A program made the translations under genes and the position numbers. Positions 45,734-55,373 of a DNA stretch of 64,000 bases are shown piece by piece. The DNA comes from Vibrio sp. B1FLJ16 (GTDB taxonomy: Bacteria; Pseudomonadota; Gammaproteobacteria; Enterobacterales; Vibrionaceae), in contig NZ_HG992750.1 of assembly GCF_905175385.1 (NCBI RefSeq), forward strand, positions 1,550,001 to 1,614,000, read 5' to 3'. Within the stretch, counting starts at the first letter, position 1; the number at the start of each line of letters is the position of its first letter. Below the pieces are notes generated by a model. It did not search any database, was not told the DNA's origin, and saw only the letters and a list, made by a program, of their open reading frames with translations.

Positions 45734-46567
45734 TTAATCTATCATTGAAAAGTCGGCGCTAGCTAAATCAAATGAGCTAAGCAATGGGTGCTGGTTTACT
45801 CCGGACACGAGCACAATATCAACCGCGGGCAACGGTGGCATGTCTGTGAGAATATTAAGATCGTAAGAGACACTCAGTCGCCCCATCGCGCCAATAGCTA
45901 ACCCTTCTCGAACAATTGCTCTCTGTGCCGATGCAGTATTGCAACAGGCCAGCAGCTGATAAGAAATCCCTCTTTTGGTCAAGCCATCAATCGCGGCCGC
46001 ATGGTATTTACAGTCTGTCTGGAACAGTGCGAGCGGCAGAGGTTTAGACTTATCTATTTGGTAATCCTGACTGGCAATCCACACACCTTTATCATGTGCA
46101 AGCCAATGCCCCTCCTCACTGTCAGGAGAACGCGTCAGTATCGCCGCATCAATTTTACCTTCATCCAGCCACTCGCGCAGTGTAACGCTGGGCTGACTGA
46201 ACACTTGTATGGAACAGGTCGGCTCTGCTTGTTTCAAAATGCCGATGACTTTTGGCAGAATGGCGTCGTTGTAATCCTCCGGACAACCAAGTCGGAGTGG
46301 CTGTTTATCCTGATAACCGCTTACTTGCTTAACCGCTTTATTATGTAACGCCACCAGCTGCTCAGCATGTGCACGCAACGCGAGCCCTGCCTCGCTCAGA
46401 ACAAGATTGCGTCCTTCTTTAACGAAAAGACCAATATTGAGCTCATCTTCCAGCTTGCGCATCTGGGCACTGAATGCAGACTGAGTTCGGTTAATTTGCT
46501 TCGCGGCACGGGTAAAGCTACCCGTTTCTGCAAACGCCAGAAGACTTCTTAAAGCATCAATATCCAT
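45734..46567 (-). CDS. LysR-family transcriptional regulator
   Basis: 277 residues from ATG 46567 (MDIDALRSLLAFAETGSFTR), which matches the usual LysR start; the frame extends to a TTG at 46612. HTH RAAKQINRTQSAFSAQMRKL. Divergent from the glutathione S-transferase gene with a 123-bp gap, so that gene is a probable target. Confidence 0.86.
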   Translation of the reverse strand: MDIDALRSLLAFAETGSFTRAAKQINRTQSAFSAQMRKLEDELNIGLFVKEGRNLVLSEAGLALRAHAEQLVALHNKAVKQVSGYQDKQPLRLGCPEDYNDAILPKVIGILKQAEPTCSIQVFSQPSVTLREWLDEGKIDAAILTRSPDSEEGHWLAHDKGVWIASQDYQIDKSKPLPLALFQTDCKYHAAAIDGLTKRGISYQLLACCNTASAQRAIVREGLAIGAMGRLSVSYDLNILTDMPPLPAVDIVLVSGVNQHPLLSSFDLASADFSMID

Positions 46568-46690
46568 ATTACGGTCTGTTGATCTATCGGTTTTATTAAT
46601 GTGTCCTATCAAAACTATCCGTTAGTTTTCGATAACACAATCTTTTAACTTAAATGTTCCTGACAAGAGCAAAAAAACAAGGAAGTATGG

Positions 46691-47338
46691 ATGAAACTTT
46701 ACATCGGCAATCAAAATTATTCGAGCTGGTCACTGCGAGCATGGCTTATCTTCATGCACTACGACATTGATGTTGAGATCAGAAAAATCAAACTGTTCAC
46801 CGAAGATTTCTACAACACTCTAGAGGATGTTACGCCAACCGCCAAGGTTCCGACGCTAGTTGGAGATGATGTGACCGTATGGGATTCACTGGCCATTCTC
46901 GAATACGTTAATGACGCTTATTTAAATGGCAAGGCGTGGCCACAATCTCTTTCTGAGCGGGCTAAAGCAAGAGCGGTATCGGCCGAGATGCATTCCGGAT
47001 TTATGGCGCTGCGAAATGAAATGCCGATGAACTGCCGCGCCAGGAGGAAAATCACGTTAAGCAGCCAGGCACTCAAAGATATTGAGCGTATTGATCAAAT
47101 CTGGTCTGAGCAAATGGCACAATACCCAGACGGCTGGTTATTTGGCGAGTGGTCGATTGCCGATGCCATGTATGCACCGGTGGTACTGCGCACTCTTACT
47201 TACGGTATTCCATTGTCTGAGAAGGCAATCCAGTATCAACAAAAGGTACTGAAAAGCGAGACTATGCAACGCTGGCTGGCAGAAGCGAGCTTAGAAACCG
47301 ATATCGTCGAGGAAGATGAAGCGGGCGAGCCAGCCTAA
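46691..47338 (+). CDS. Glutathione S-transferase family protein
   Basis: 215 residues. N-terminal thioredoxin-like domain with NQNYSSWSLRAWL (Ser-type active-site start) and TAKVPTLVGDD cis-Pro motif, WDSLAILEYVND glutathione gamma-Glu site; C-terminal helical domain with GEWSIADAMYAPVVLR. Detoxification or a peroxidase-like role; substrate unknown. Single gene. Confidence 0.9.
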   Translation: MKLYIGNQNYSSWSLRAWLIFMHYDIDVEIRKIKLFTEDFYNTLEDVTPTAKVPTLVGDDVTVWDSLAILEYVNDAYLNGKAWPQSLSERAKARAVSAEMHSGFMALRNEMPMNCRARRKITLSSQALKDIERIDQIWSEQMAQYPDGWLFGEWSIADAMYAPVVLRTLTYGIPLSEKAIQYQQKVLKSETMQRWLAEASLETDIVEEDEAGEPA

Positions 47339-47360
47339 CTCCCCGCATAACCGGACATAC

Positions 47361-47406
47361 AAAAAAGAGCCTATGGCCAAATGGGTACGTTCTGGTCAAA
47401 GGCTCT
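47361..47406 (-). terminator. Terminator at the end of the peptidase/ABC operon
   Basis: AGAGCCT/AGGCTCT outer stem plus TGGCC/GGTCA inner stem; on the minus strand it is followed by six Ts. Confidence 0.8.
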
Positions 47407-47461
47407 CATCTCGCTAATTAGTAATTAAATGCTATTTGTTCGCTTACTTACACACTAAAAG

Positions 47462-48553
47462 TTACACACTAAAAAACCGGTCAACGTGCTTAACCAGCTC
47501 GCCAGTATCAATGGCTTTACAGTTGTACCCTGCCGGCTTAAACGTCATTACATCTTCAGCTGCGACCATGGCGTTAACCACGGACTCTTCAACCGCCTGA
47601 ACCGCAGCTAGGTAAAAATCGTCAAACAACTCGTCATTTACACAAGTCATCGACGCGTAATTACCAGAGAGCTGCGGAAGATCCTGTGCGTTCGCGGTAC
47701 TAAATGCCAAAAAGATATCGCCCGAGTTATTCCCGCCAGGCGAACCATTTCGTCCGATACCAATCGCCGCACGTTTTGCCATGCGTTTAAGCTGATGCGG
47801 TAACATAGGTGCATCAGTGGCCAGGATAACGATGATGGAACCCATCTCTTTCTCCTCCGGCATCATCTCATCTGGCATATATTGCCCGACAGGTACGCCG
47901 AGCACATTAAACCAGGGACGAATACCGTGATTCGCCTGTACAAGCGCAGCAACGGTATAGCTGTCATCACCAACACTGACCAGCCGGGAAGAGGTCCCCG
48001 TTCCGCCTTTAAAACCGTAGGCGATCATCCCTGTACCACCGCCAACGTTCCCTTCAGCTATCACACCGTCTTCCGCACTGTCTAATGCATCAATTGCGTC
48101 TTGCTCAGTCACGTGCATCGCATTGATATCATTCAGCACACCATCATAAGTTTCTGCCACAACCGGCATTGCCCACAAATGATTGTCTGCCCACGCCTCT
48201 TTATAGTGATTCACCATCCATTTAACCGTGGCGTGATGAGTGATGCCGACTCCGTGAGTATTGGTGATCATCAGTGGTCCGCAGAAATATCCACCATCCT
48301 GAATCCAGTGAGTTCCGGTCATTTCGCCGTTACCATTAAGCGCATAACTTCCCGCCCAGACAGGCTGTGGCGTCTTTGAGTACCCGCGAGGTAATATCGC
48401 AGTTACGCCCGTTTGAACCGGCGAATCAAGATCGTGTTTAATTAGCGTTTTATAACCAACCAGCACTCCGGGAATGTCAGTTATCGCGTTATTAGCCCCT
48501 GTCACACCGGGAAACGGAAGGCCTAGCTCTCTCGCTCTGAGTTTTTTAGTCAT
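47462..48553 (-). CDS. P1-family (DmpA-like) beta-aminopeptidase
   Basis: 363 residues from ATG 48553 (GGAG ribosome site). Family S58/P1 N-terminal-nucleophile hydrolase that cuts itself at an internal Ser to form alpha and beta chains; the site is GGTGTSSR (residues 183-190). EGNVGGGTGMIAYGFKGG just before it and the C-terminal IGIGRNGSPGGNNSGDIFLAFST fit. Characterised members (DmpA, BapA) release N-terminal D- or beta-amino acids from peptides and amides. It is 17 bases after the PotC-like permease gene in the same operon, so its substrate is probably the imported compound. No signal peptide: cytoplasmic. Confidence 0.92.
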   Translation of the reverse strand: MTKKLRARELGLPFPGVTGANNAITDIPGVLVGYKTLIKHDLDSPVQTGVTAILPRGYSKTPQPVWAGSYALNGNGEMTGTHWIQDGGYFCGPLMITNTHGVGITHHATVKWMVNHYKEAWADNHLWAMPVVAETYDGVLNDINAMHVTEQDAIDALDSAEDGVIAEGNVGGGTGMIAYGFKGGTGTSSRLVSVGDDSYTVAALVQANHGIRPWFNVLGVPVGQYMPDEMMPEEKEMGSIIVILATDAPMLPHQLKRMAKRAAIGIGRNGSPGGNNSGDIFLAFSTANAQDLPQLSGNYASMTCVNDELFDDFYLAAVQAVEESVVNAMVAAEDVMTFKPAGYNCKAIDTGELVKHVDRFFSV

Positions 48554-48570
48554 ATCCAAACTCCATATCC

Positions 48571-49389
48571 TTATATTGAGCTTTTCTTAGATTTAAAGTA
48601 GATACCCGCATACGCGATAACTAATGAGAACAGCAGCATTAGTGTTGCTATCGCATTGATTTCCGGTTTGATTCCTTTTCGGATCATGCTGAGAATGTAC
48701 ACAGGTAAAGTGGTCGAATCCGTACCACTGATAAAGTAAGTGATCACGACGTCATCAATAGAAATGATGAAACTAAGCAAAGCGCCACCTATCACTCCGG
48801 GAAGGATCAAAGGCAGAGTCACACGTTTGAATGTTTGCCATTCATTGGCACCCAAGTCAGCAGACGCACTTTCTAATAGCGGGTCCATTCCTGCTAATCG
48901 AGAGCTGACTACGATGAATACATAGCTGATTAAGAATGTACAATGACCAATGACGATAGTGGTTGAACCTAAGCTCAATCCCGAACCAATAAAGAATATC
49001 AGCAGCGCAATCCCTAGCACGATGTCTGGCATCACCATAGGCACATGCATCAGCATTTTGTAAAACGGCTGTAGCTTGAAGCGGAACCGCGCCAGCGCCA
49101 GTGCAACCATAGTGCCCAATACAGTGGAAATGACGGTAGCACTGCTTGCGACCATCAAACTATTCTTGAGTGCATTGAGCAACTGACCTGTTGAATCAAT
49201 GTAGGTGTCTGGCAACTGCATTTCGGTTTCCATGCCGAACATGATTCGGTACCAATCCAAACTCGCCCCAGCCCAGTTCATAATGTTTACCGAGTTAGAG
49301 TTGAACGAGTACACCACAATCAAAATTACTGGTGCATAAAGAAAAATAAAAAACAGCAAACTGTAGGTCGATAAAATCCGTTTAAACAT
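48571..49389 (-). CDS. ABC transporter permease, PotC-like
   Basis: 272 residues from ATG 49389 (AGGGA ribosome site; an ATG at 49404 is in frame). Six TM helices, with the permease EAA-type loop ASADLGANEWQTFKRVTLPL. PotC class of spermidine/putrescine (or opine) importers. Member of the potD-potA-potB-potC-peptidase operon. Confidence 0.9.
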   Translation of the reverse strand: MFKRILSTYSLLFFIFLYAPVILIVVYSFNSNSVNIMNWAGASLDWYRIMFGMETEMQLPDTYIDSTGQLLNALKNSLMVASSATVISTVLGTMVALALARFRFKLQPFYKMLMHVPMVMPDIVLGIALLIFFIGSGLSLGSTTIVIGHCTFLISYVFIVVSSRLAGMDPLLESASADLGANEWQTFKRVTLPLILPGVIGGALLSFIISIDDVVITYFISGTDSTTLPVYILSMIRKGIKPEINAIATLMLLFSLVIAYAGIYFKSKKSSI

Positions 49390-49428
49390 CGAGTTCCCTT
49401 GCATACTATATGTCCTTACTGAATGCCG

Positions 49429-50328
49429 TTACTGGTTTGCTGGAGAGCGATTGATTCGGTAGAAAAACACACTCAATAACACCAACATGAACAGTGTGAT
49501 GATCATTGATAACGCAGCACCAAAAGGCCAATTTCTCGCGTAGAGGAATTGCTGCTCAACCATGTTGCCAATCATCAGAACCTTGGCTCCGCCGAAAAGC
49601 TCCGGAATCACAAAGTTGCCCAAACTCGGGATGAACACTAAGACACTGCCAGCCATAATGCCGGGTAGTGTCATTGGGAATATCACTCGACGGAAAGTAG
49701 TAAAAGGCGTAGCTCCGAGATCTTCAGAAGCCTGAATAAGCCGAGTGTCTAGTTTCTCCACGCTTGAGTAAATCGGCAGGAACATAAACGGAACAAAAAT
49801 GTACACCATGCCGATGATCACGGCAGTACCTGAGTACATAATGCTCAGAGGTTCCGAGATGACCCCTGTCCACTCTAAAAACTGATTAGCAAAACCGGAA
49901 TCGCGCAGAATCAGAATCCATGCGTACAGGCGAACAATCATGCTGGAAAAGAAAGGAAGGGTTATCAGTAAGATAAACAGTGACTTCATCTTAGGTGATA
50001 AACGACTGATCCAAAACGCGACCGGGTAGCAGACCACTAAAGAGCAGATAACCGTTGCGGCAGCCAAGCCGATTGAACGGAATAAAATCTCCAAATAAAC
50101 AATATCGAACTCTTCATAAAAACCGTCAGCCCAGCCCAGAATACGCCCGTAGTTCCAGTGGTAGAAACTCCACTCTACTCCACCATATAGTCCCGGTTCC
50201 AAAAAGCTGTAAGTCAGCATGATCATTAACGGAATTAAAAAGAACACGCCCAAAAACAGCGATGTCGGGGATAGCATTACTAGCAGGGATACCTGCTCTC
50301 TGGAAAGCGTCTTTGAGGATGGTTTCAT
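49429..50328 (-). CDS. ABC transporter permease, PotB-like
   Basis: 299 residues, six TM helices, EAA-type loop [20 protein letters not shown]. Pairs with the PotC-like permease. Its start overlaps the ATPase stop by 4 bases, so they are translationally coupled. Confidence 0.9.
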   Translation of the reverse strand: MKPSSKTLSREQVSLLVMLSPTSLFLGVFFLIPLMIMLTYSFLEPGLYGGVEWSFYHWNYGRILGWADGFYEEFDIVYLEILFRSIGLAAATVICSLVVCYPVAFWISRLSPKMKSLFILLITLPFFSSMIVRLYAWILILRDSGFANQFLEWTGVISEPLSIMYSGTAVIIGMVYIFVPFMFLPIYSSVEKLDTRLIQASEDLGATPFTTFRRVIFPMTLPGIMAGSVLVFIPSLGNFVIPELFGGAKVLMIGNMVEQQFLYARNWPFGAALSMIITLFMLVLLSVFFYRINRSPANQ

Positions 50329-51449
50329 GCAACCTCCCGCTCAGAGTTCCTTTCGATACTAATCACATGAGGGGCGTTGACCTGATAATACATAGTCACA
50401 GTATCACCGACATGAAAACTGCCATCACTGCGACGAGCCAAGGCTGTAACAGACTGGCCGTTAGCTAGCTTACCATGCAACTGATAATCGGCACCGACGA
50501 ACACGATCTCTTCGATGGTCATATCAACTCCATGCGTTAACCCTTGTTCAACAGCTGATTTCAGAGAAAACTGCTCTGGCCTCAGTAAGAGTTCAATGCT
50601 GTCACCAACACGGTAGTTACCCGCTTCGCAGAATACTTTTATTCCATCGCAATCAATAACCGCAACGTGATTTTCCACCAGTATTACCCTGCCATTAAAC
50701 AAGTTACTTTCGCCGATGAAAGTCGCGACAAACTTATTTTTAGGGGTATGGTAAATCTCATCCGGCGTCCCCATCTGCTGAACCTTACCGCCATTAAGCA
50801 CGACAATACGGTCTGACATGGTTAACGCTTCTTCTTGATCGTGTGTCACGAAAACAAAGCAGATACCGAGCTCTGTTTGTAAACGCTTCAGCTCCAGCTG
50901 CATCTTCAGGCGCAGGTTCTTATCCAGTGCAGACAGAGGCTCATCGAGCAACAAAAGCTTAGGTCGGTTGATAATGGCGCGCGCCAGAGCAACACGTTGC
51001 TGCTGACCACCAGAAAGCTGAGAAGGAATCCGCTTTTCAGTACCACTAAGGCCAACCATTTCTAACGCTTCTTTTACGCGCTGGTTGCGCTCGGCCTTGT
51101 TCACTTTCGCGACATCCAGTCCGTAGCCGACGTTGTCTTCGATGGTCATATGCGGAAACAGAGCGTAAGACTGAAAAACGGTATTAACAGGACGCTTATG
51201 GGCAGGCAAAGCAACGATAGACTCGTTATCAATTAACACATCGCCTTTATCTAGGCTTTCAAACCCCGCGATGATTTTAAGAAGTGTAGTCTTGCCGCAT
51301 CCTGATGGCCCTAACAAGGTAATGAACTCTTTTTTGGCGATGGAAATATCAACCCCATCAAGCGCTTTAATCACACTACCTTCCGGAGTGGTAAACTGAC
51401 GAAAACCACGGCGTATGCGAATGTATTCTTCGGATAGTGAATCTGGCAT
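50325..51449 (-). CDS. ABC transporter ATP-binding protein, PotA-like
   Basis: 374 residues. Walker [10 protein letters not shown] (47-55), signature [14 protein letters not shown], Walker [13 protein letters not shown], then a C-terminal TOBE domain (from about 280). PotA class. Second gene of the importer operon. Confidence 0.92.
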   Translation of the reverse strand: MPDSLSEEYIRIRRGFRQFTTPEGSVIKALDGVDISIAKKEFITLLGPSGCGKTTLLKIIAGFESLDKGDVLIDNESIVALPAHKRPVNTVFQSYALFPHMTIEDNVGYGLDVAKVNKAERNQRVKEALEMVGLSGTEKRIPSQLSGGQQQRVALARAIINRPKLLLLDEPLSALDKNLRLKMQLELKRLQTELGICFVFVTHDQEEALTMSDRIVVLNGGKVQQMGTPDEIYHTPKNKFVATFIGESNLFNGRVILVENHVAVIDCDGIKVFCEAGNYRVGDSIELLLRPEQFSLKSAVEQGLTHGVDMTIEEIVFVGADYQLHGKLANGQSVTALARRSDGSFHVGDTVTMYYQVNAPHVISIERNSEREVA

Positions 51450-51528
51450 CTAAATCACCATTCAATATTGTTGAATACGGACCTTAAGCTCATTGAAGAT
51501 TAAGTTATAAGCCCGTATTTTTGATCAA

Positions 51529-52593
51529 TTAATGAGTACGGATCTTGGTCCAAACACGGTCATACAACTTGATGTCTTTACCTAATTCAGCAAAGAGTTG
51601 CAGTTTTGAACGAACTTCAGCCGACGGGTTAATGCTTGGGTTATCGCGAATGTACTCAGGAAGAAGGGCAACCGCATCTTTGTTGACTGAACCATTCATC
51701 TGCTGTTTGGTATTCAACGCAGCGATTTCAGGCTGAGTGAAAAACTCTAAGAACTTTTTCGCATTGCTCTTGTTTGGCGCTGACTTAAGCACACACATGT
51801 TTTCCTGGTACATGGTCGCGCCCTCTTTAGGGATCACGTAACCAAGCTCATCTGGTGTCTGGAACACATACAGCATTGCGCCGACATACCATTGAGCAGC
51901 TGCAATGTCACCCGACTGCACCAGCGGCGCACTGTCATAGGTAAAAGAAGAGACGTAAGGTTTTTGTTTGATGATGAACTCTTGCGCTTTTTTCAGATCA
52001 TCACGGTCTGTCGAGTTCACACTCTTACCGTGTTCAATCAAACCGACACCGATCACTTCACGCATGTCGTCCAGCATAGCGATCTTCTTGCCCTCTTTAG
52101 GCAAATTGAAGAACTCCTCCCAGGAGTCAATCGAACTCACGTGCTTCTTGTTGTAAAGGATACCGACTGTACCCCACGCGTACGGCAGACAGTATTCACC
52201 TTTAGGGTCTGATTTGGCGTTTAAGAAACTGGTCTCGATATGTGAGAATCCCGGATACTGGTTAATGTCGGTTTTCTCCAGAAGGTTAAGATGCGCCATG
52301 ATGTCCTGCATATGTACCGACGGAAAGACGATGTCGTATCCTGTCGCGCCAGCCTGCAGTTTCGCTAACATTTCTTCGTTAGAAGTGTAAGTATCGATGC
52401 CGACTTCAATTCCGGTTTGCTTGGTAAATTCATCCAGAACCGCTGGGTTGATATAATCCCCCCAGTTGTAAAGCTTAAGAGTTTCCGCAGAAACGGCTTG
52501 CTGAGACAGTCCCAGCCCCATCATTGTGATTAAAGTAAGTGCTGTTTTTTTACTAACTAAGTGGGGGTAACTCTTAACATTTAATGCCTTCAT
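51529..52593 (-). CDS. Periplasmic binding protein, PotD/PotF-like
   Basis: 354 residues from ATG 52593 (AAGGTGG ribosome site; an ATG at 52608 is in frame). Signal peptide to about residue 35 (QQAVSA/ETLKL). The mature start ETLKLYNWGDYINPAVLDEF is typical of PotD/PotF polyamine-binding proteins. The ligand is a polyamine or a related amine/amide; the linked P1 peptidase argues for a beta-alanyl or similar conjugate. First gene of the operon, divergent from the RpiR regulator. Confidence 0.92.
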   Translation of the reverse strand: MKALNVKSYPHLVSKKTALTLITMMGLGLSQQAVSAETLKLYNWGDYINPAVLDEFTKQTGIEVGIDTYTSNEEMLAKLQAGATGYDIVFPSVHMQDIMAHLNLLEKTDINQYPGFSHIETSFLNAKSDPKGEYCLPYAWGTVGILYNKKHVSSIDSWEEFFNLPKEGKKIAMLDDMREVIGVGLIEHGKSVNSTDRDDLKKAQEFIIKQKPYVSSFTYDSAPLVQSGDIAAAQWYVGAMLYVFQTPDELGYVIPKEGATMYQENMCVLKSAPNKSNAKKFLEFFTQPEIAALNTKQQMNGSVNKDAVALLPEYIRDNPSINPSAEVRSKLQLFAELGKDIKLYDRVWTKIRTH

Positions 52594-52714
52594 GTATCCA
52601 CCTTCCATGTGTTTAAAGCAAGCTGTTTAAAACGTTTCGAATTCACAGAATCATCATCTTTCCGATCTCAATAACAATTCTTTTATATTGGCATGTTTAT
52701 TTCAATATCAGGAT

Positions 52715-52763
52715 ATGTTAATCATCTAACATAATAATTAACCCCGTATAAACAGGGTGTTAA
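52715..52763. promoter_or_regulatory. Two inverted repeats in the potD-like/rpiR divergent promoter
   Basis: ATGTTA-N6-TAACAT (52715-52732) is perfect; TTAACCCC...GGGTGTTAA (52738-52763) has one bulge. They share a GTTAA/TTAAC core and are good operator candidates for the RpiR regulator. Confidence 0.45.
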
Positions 52764-52882
52764 ATATCATTCTTTAAAACAAACCAGAAAATCAGGGCAA
52801 ATCTTCTAACGTTAGGCACTGTCTTGGTGCAACATTTTCGCAACAATCACCACAGTGGTGCAGCCAAACACAAGGAGGTGTT

Positions 52883-53761
52883 ATGGTGAATACATTCACG
52901 AATCCGTCGGACGTAATGATCAGTTCCGCTACAGCACAAAAACTTAAGTCTTTGATCCCCAAACTTTCTGTTTCAGAAGCAAGGGTGGCGCAATATATTT
53001 TGCTCAATCTCGAACAGATCAGTTTCGAAACCGGAACTTCTATTGCGGAAAAAGCAGCGGTCAGTCAGATTACTGTAAGCCGATTTCTGAAACGTGCCGG
53101 ATACCACGGAATAGCCTCTTTAAAAGAAGAGGTGAAACGAGAGCAGCTAGGACAAAACTACAAAACGGACACGAATGCTCCGCTTGATAGCCTCTATCAG
53201 GAGCACATGAAGAACGATATGCAGGCTTTGATGCGTCTTTACGAACAATTTGGTACAGGTACGTGGGATGGGATCGTCGGTTGTGTCAGCGCAGCTCGAA
53301 AAGTCTATGTGACCGGATTTCAGTCCATTCGGGGTACTGCCGAAGATGTAACGCGACGTCTTTCTTTCGCACGTGATAACGTCCAGTATCTCTCTGCTCA
53401 CGACGGAATGCTGGCAGAATGGCTGGGAATGGAAACACAACCCGCCAATCAGAAAGGTTACGATGTGCTTATCCTGCTGGATATTGTGCCCTATGCAGTC
53501 GAAAGCAGACGACTTTGTGATGAAGCCAGAAAGCGTAATATTCAAATAGTCATCATCACTGATGAGTTCTGCTACTGGGCAGAAGAGTATACCTCGCACA
53601 TATGTCACACTAAATCTAAAGCGGATTTGTTTCTGGAATCGACGTGGGGAATCGTGATGGCAGCGAACATGCTGGTACACAGTGTGGCCGCTAAAAGCCC
53701 TGACAGCCAACAGCGAGTAAAACGCTGGAACGCTCTGTCAAAAAGCATGAACTTGTTCTAA
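52883..53761 (+). CDS. MurR/RpiR-family regulator
   Basis: 292 residues behind a strong AAGGAGG ribosome site. N-terminal HTH_6 domain (LSVSEARVAQYILLNLEQIS, AAVSQITVSRFLKRAGYHG) and C-terminal SIS domain (about 130-270). Such regulators sense sugar phosphates or amino-compound intermediates. It lies between the importer/peptidase operon and the aminotransferase/dehydrogenase operon; the first is its likely target. Confidence 0.9.
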   Translation: MVNTFTNPSDVMISSATAQKLKSLIPKLSVSEARVAQYILLNLEQISFETGTSIAEKAAVSQITVSRFLKRAGYHGIASLKEEVKREQLGQNYKTDTNAPLDSLYQEHMKNDMQALMRLYEQFGTGTWDGIVGCVSAARKVYVTGFQSIRGTAEDVTRRLSFARDNVQYLSAHDGMLAEWLGMETQPANQKGYDVLILLDIVPYAVESRRLCDEARKRNIQIVIITDEFCYWAEEYTSHICHTKSKADLFLESTWGIVMAANMLVHSVAAKSPDSQQRVKRWNALSKSMNLF

Positions 53762-53784
53762 AGATAAATTATGCAATTAAATAA

Positions 53785-53814
53785 CCTTCCCCCAGCCTCA
53801 GAGCCGGGGGAAGG
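53785..53814. terminator. Bidirectional terminator between rpiR and mmsA
   Basis: CCTTCCCCC/GGGGGAAGG, 12-base loop, between convergent genes. Confidence 0.75.
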
Positions 53815-53838
53815 CATACTTAACCGAGAAAGTGAACG

Positions 53839-55335
53839 TTACTTGCTGCTTGGGAAAGCAAATTGCGCACCTTCGTTAGTTTGCGGTTTCGGCCATTTCT
53901 GCGTGATCGATTTACGGCGCGTGTAAAAACGCACACCGTCTGGACCATATGCATGCAGATCGCCGAACAGTGAACGCTTCCAGCCACCGAAGCTGTGGTA
54001 AGCCACTGGCACAGGTAACGGTACGTTTACACCTACCATGCCCGCTTCCACTTCATCGCAGAAGATCTCTGCCGTTTCACCATCGCGGGTAAAGATACAA
54101 GTCCCGTTACCGAACTCATGTTCGTTAATCAGCTGAATCCCTTCTTCAAGCGTGTTTACACGTACAACACACAGTACCGGGCCAAAGATTTCATCCGTGT
54201 AGATCTTCATCTCAGGTGTCACTTTGTCGAATAGACTGCCACCAATGAAGTAACCGCTTGAAAAGTCAGGAACCGAAAGACCTCTACCATCGACGACTAA
54301 CTCTGCGCCTGCTTCAACACCGCTTGCGATATAACCTGCGATTTTTTCCAGATGCTCTTTAGCAATCACAGGTCCCATATCAACAGAGTCTTGCGTATAG
54401 GCACCGACTCGCAGCTCCTGAATCAGCGGAGTCAGTTCTTTAACCAGATTATCTGCGACCTCATCACCCACACACACGGCAACAGAAATCGCCATGCAAC
54501 GCTCGCCGCACGAGCCAAACGCCGCTCCCATAAGTGAGTTAACTGTGCTTGATACTTCAGCATCCGGCATGATAATCGCGTGGTTCTTCGCGCCGCCAAG
54601 TGCCTGAACTCGTTTACCACGCTTGGTGCCTTCTGAGTAAATGTATTCGGCCACAGGTGTTGAGCCAACAAAGCTCATCGCTTTCACTTCTGGTGCTTCA
54701 ATTAATGCGTCGACGACCTCTTTTCCACCATTTACCAGATTTAACACGCCACTTGGCAGGCCTGCTTTATGTAACAGTTCAACGATAAACAGCGTTGACG
54801 CCGGTACCTTCTCAGACGGTTTAAGAATAAAGCAGTTACCGCAAACAATCGCCAGCGGGTACATCCAGAGCGGCACCATCGCCGGGAAGTTAAATGGCGT
54901 AATACCGGCAACGATACCGACTGGTTTGTGATCACTCCATGCATTAATACCAGGGCCTGTGCCTCGGGTGTACTCGCCCTTTAGCAGTTCCGGCGCGCCA
55001 CATGCGTATTCCACATTCTCAATACCGCGCTGAAGCTCACCCAGTGAATCTTCTATCGTCTTGCCATGCTCTTCACTGATCAAGCGCGCGATTTGTTCCT
55101 GGTTCTCTTCCAGGAGATCTTTGAACGCAAACATGATGCGTGCTCTTTTCAGCGGCGGCGTCTTGCTCCACGCCGGGTATGCTCGCTTGGCCGCTTCTAC
55201 TGCCTGATTAACGGTTTCCGCGGTTCCCATCTCAACCTGACGAACTGCCGCACCTGTGGCTGGATTGTAAACATCAATAGTTGAACCAGAATGTGAGAAT
55301 TTATCGCCGGCAATAAAATGTGAAATAACGTCCAT
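53839..55335 (-). CDS. mmsA: Methylmalonate/malonate-semialdehyde dehydrogenase (CoA-acylating)
   Basis: 498 residues, aldehyde-dehydrogenase superfamily. Catalytic Cys280 in SCGERCMAIS; ALGGAKNHAIIMPDA with Asn in place of the usual Glu, as in MmsA; ITPFNFPAMVPLWMYPLA. It converts (methyl)malonate semialdehyde to acetyl- or propionyl-CoA with NAD and CoA. The 38-bp distance from the omega-aminotransferase gene shows one operon, which points to malonate semialdehyde from beta-alanine as the substrate rather than valine breakdown. Confidence 0.93.
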   Translation of the reverse strand: MDVISHFIAGDKFSHSGSTIDVYNPATGAAVRQVEMGTAETVNQAVEAAKRAYPAWSKTPPLKRARIMFAFKDLLEENQEQIARLISEEHGKTIEDSLGELQRGIENVEYACGAPELLKGEYTRGTGPGINAWSDHKPVGIVAGITPFNFPAMVPLWMYPLAIVCGNCFILKPSEKVPASTLFIVELLHKAGLPSGVLNLVNGGKEVVDALIEAPEVKAMSFVGSTPVAEYIYSEGTKRGKRVQALGGAKNHAIIMPDAEVSSTVNSLMGAAFGSCGERCMAISVAVCVGDEVADNLVKELTPLIQELRVGAYTQDSVDMGPVIAKEHLEKIAGYIASGVEAGAELVVDGRGLSVPDFSSGYFIGGSLFDKVTPEMKIYTDEIFGPVLCVVRVNTLEEGIQLINEHEFGNGTCIFTRDGETAEIFCDEVEAGMVGVNVPLPVPVAYHSFGGWKRSLFGDLHAYGPDGVRFYTRRKSITQKWPKPQTNEGAQFAFPSSK

Positions 55336-55373
55336 GCTTTAATTTCCTTTTGTTAATTCTTAATTTCTAATAC

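Noticed and set aside
53147..53710. 187-codon open frame on the minus strand
   Set aside because: Lies fully inside the RpiR gene in antisense; composition (many His, Cys, Ser) and lack of a known domain show a shadow frame.
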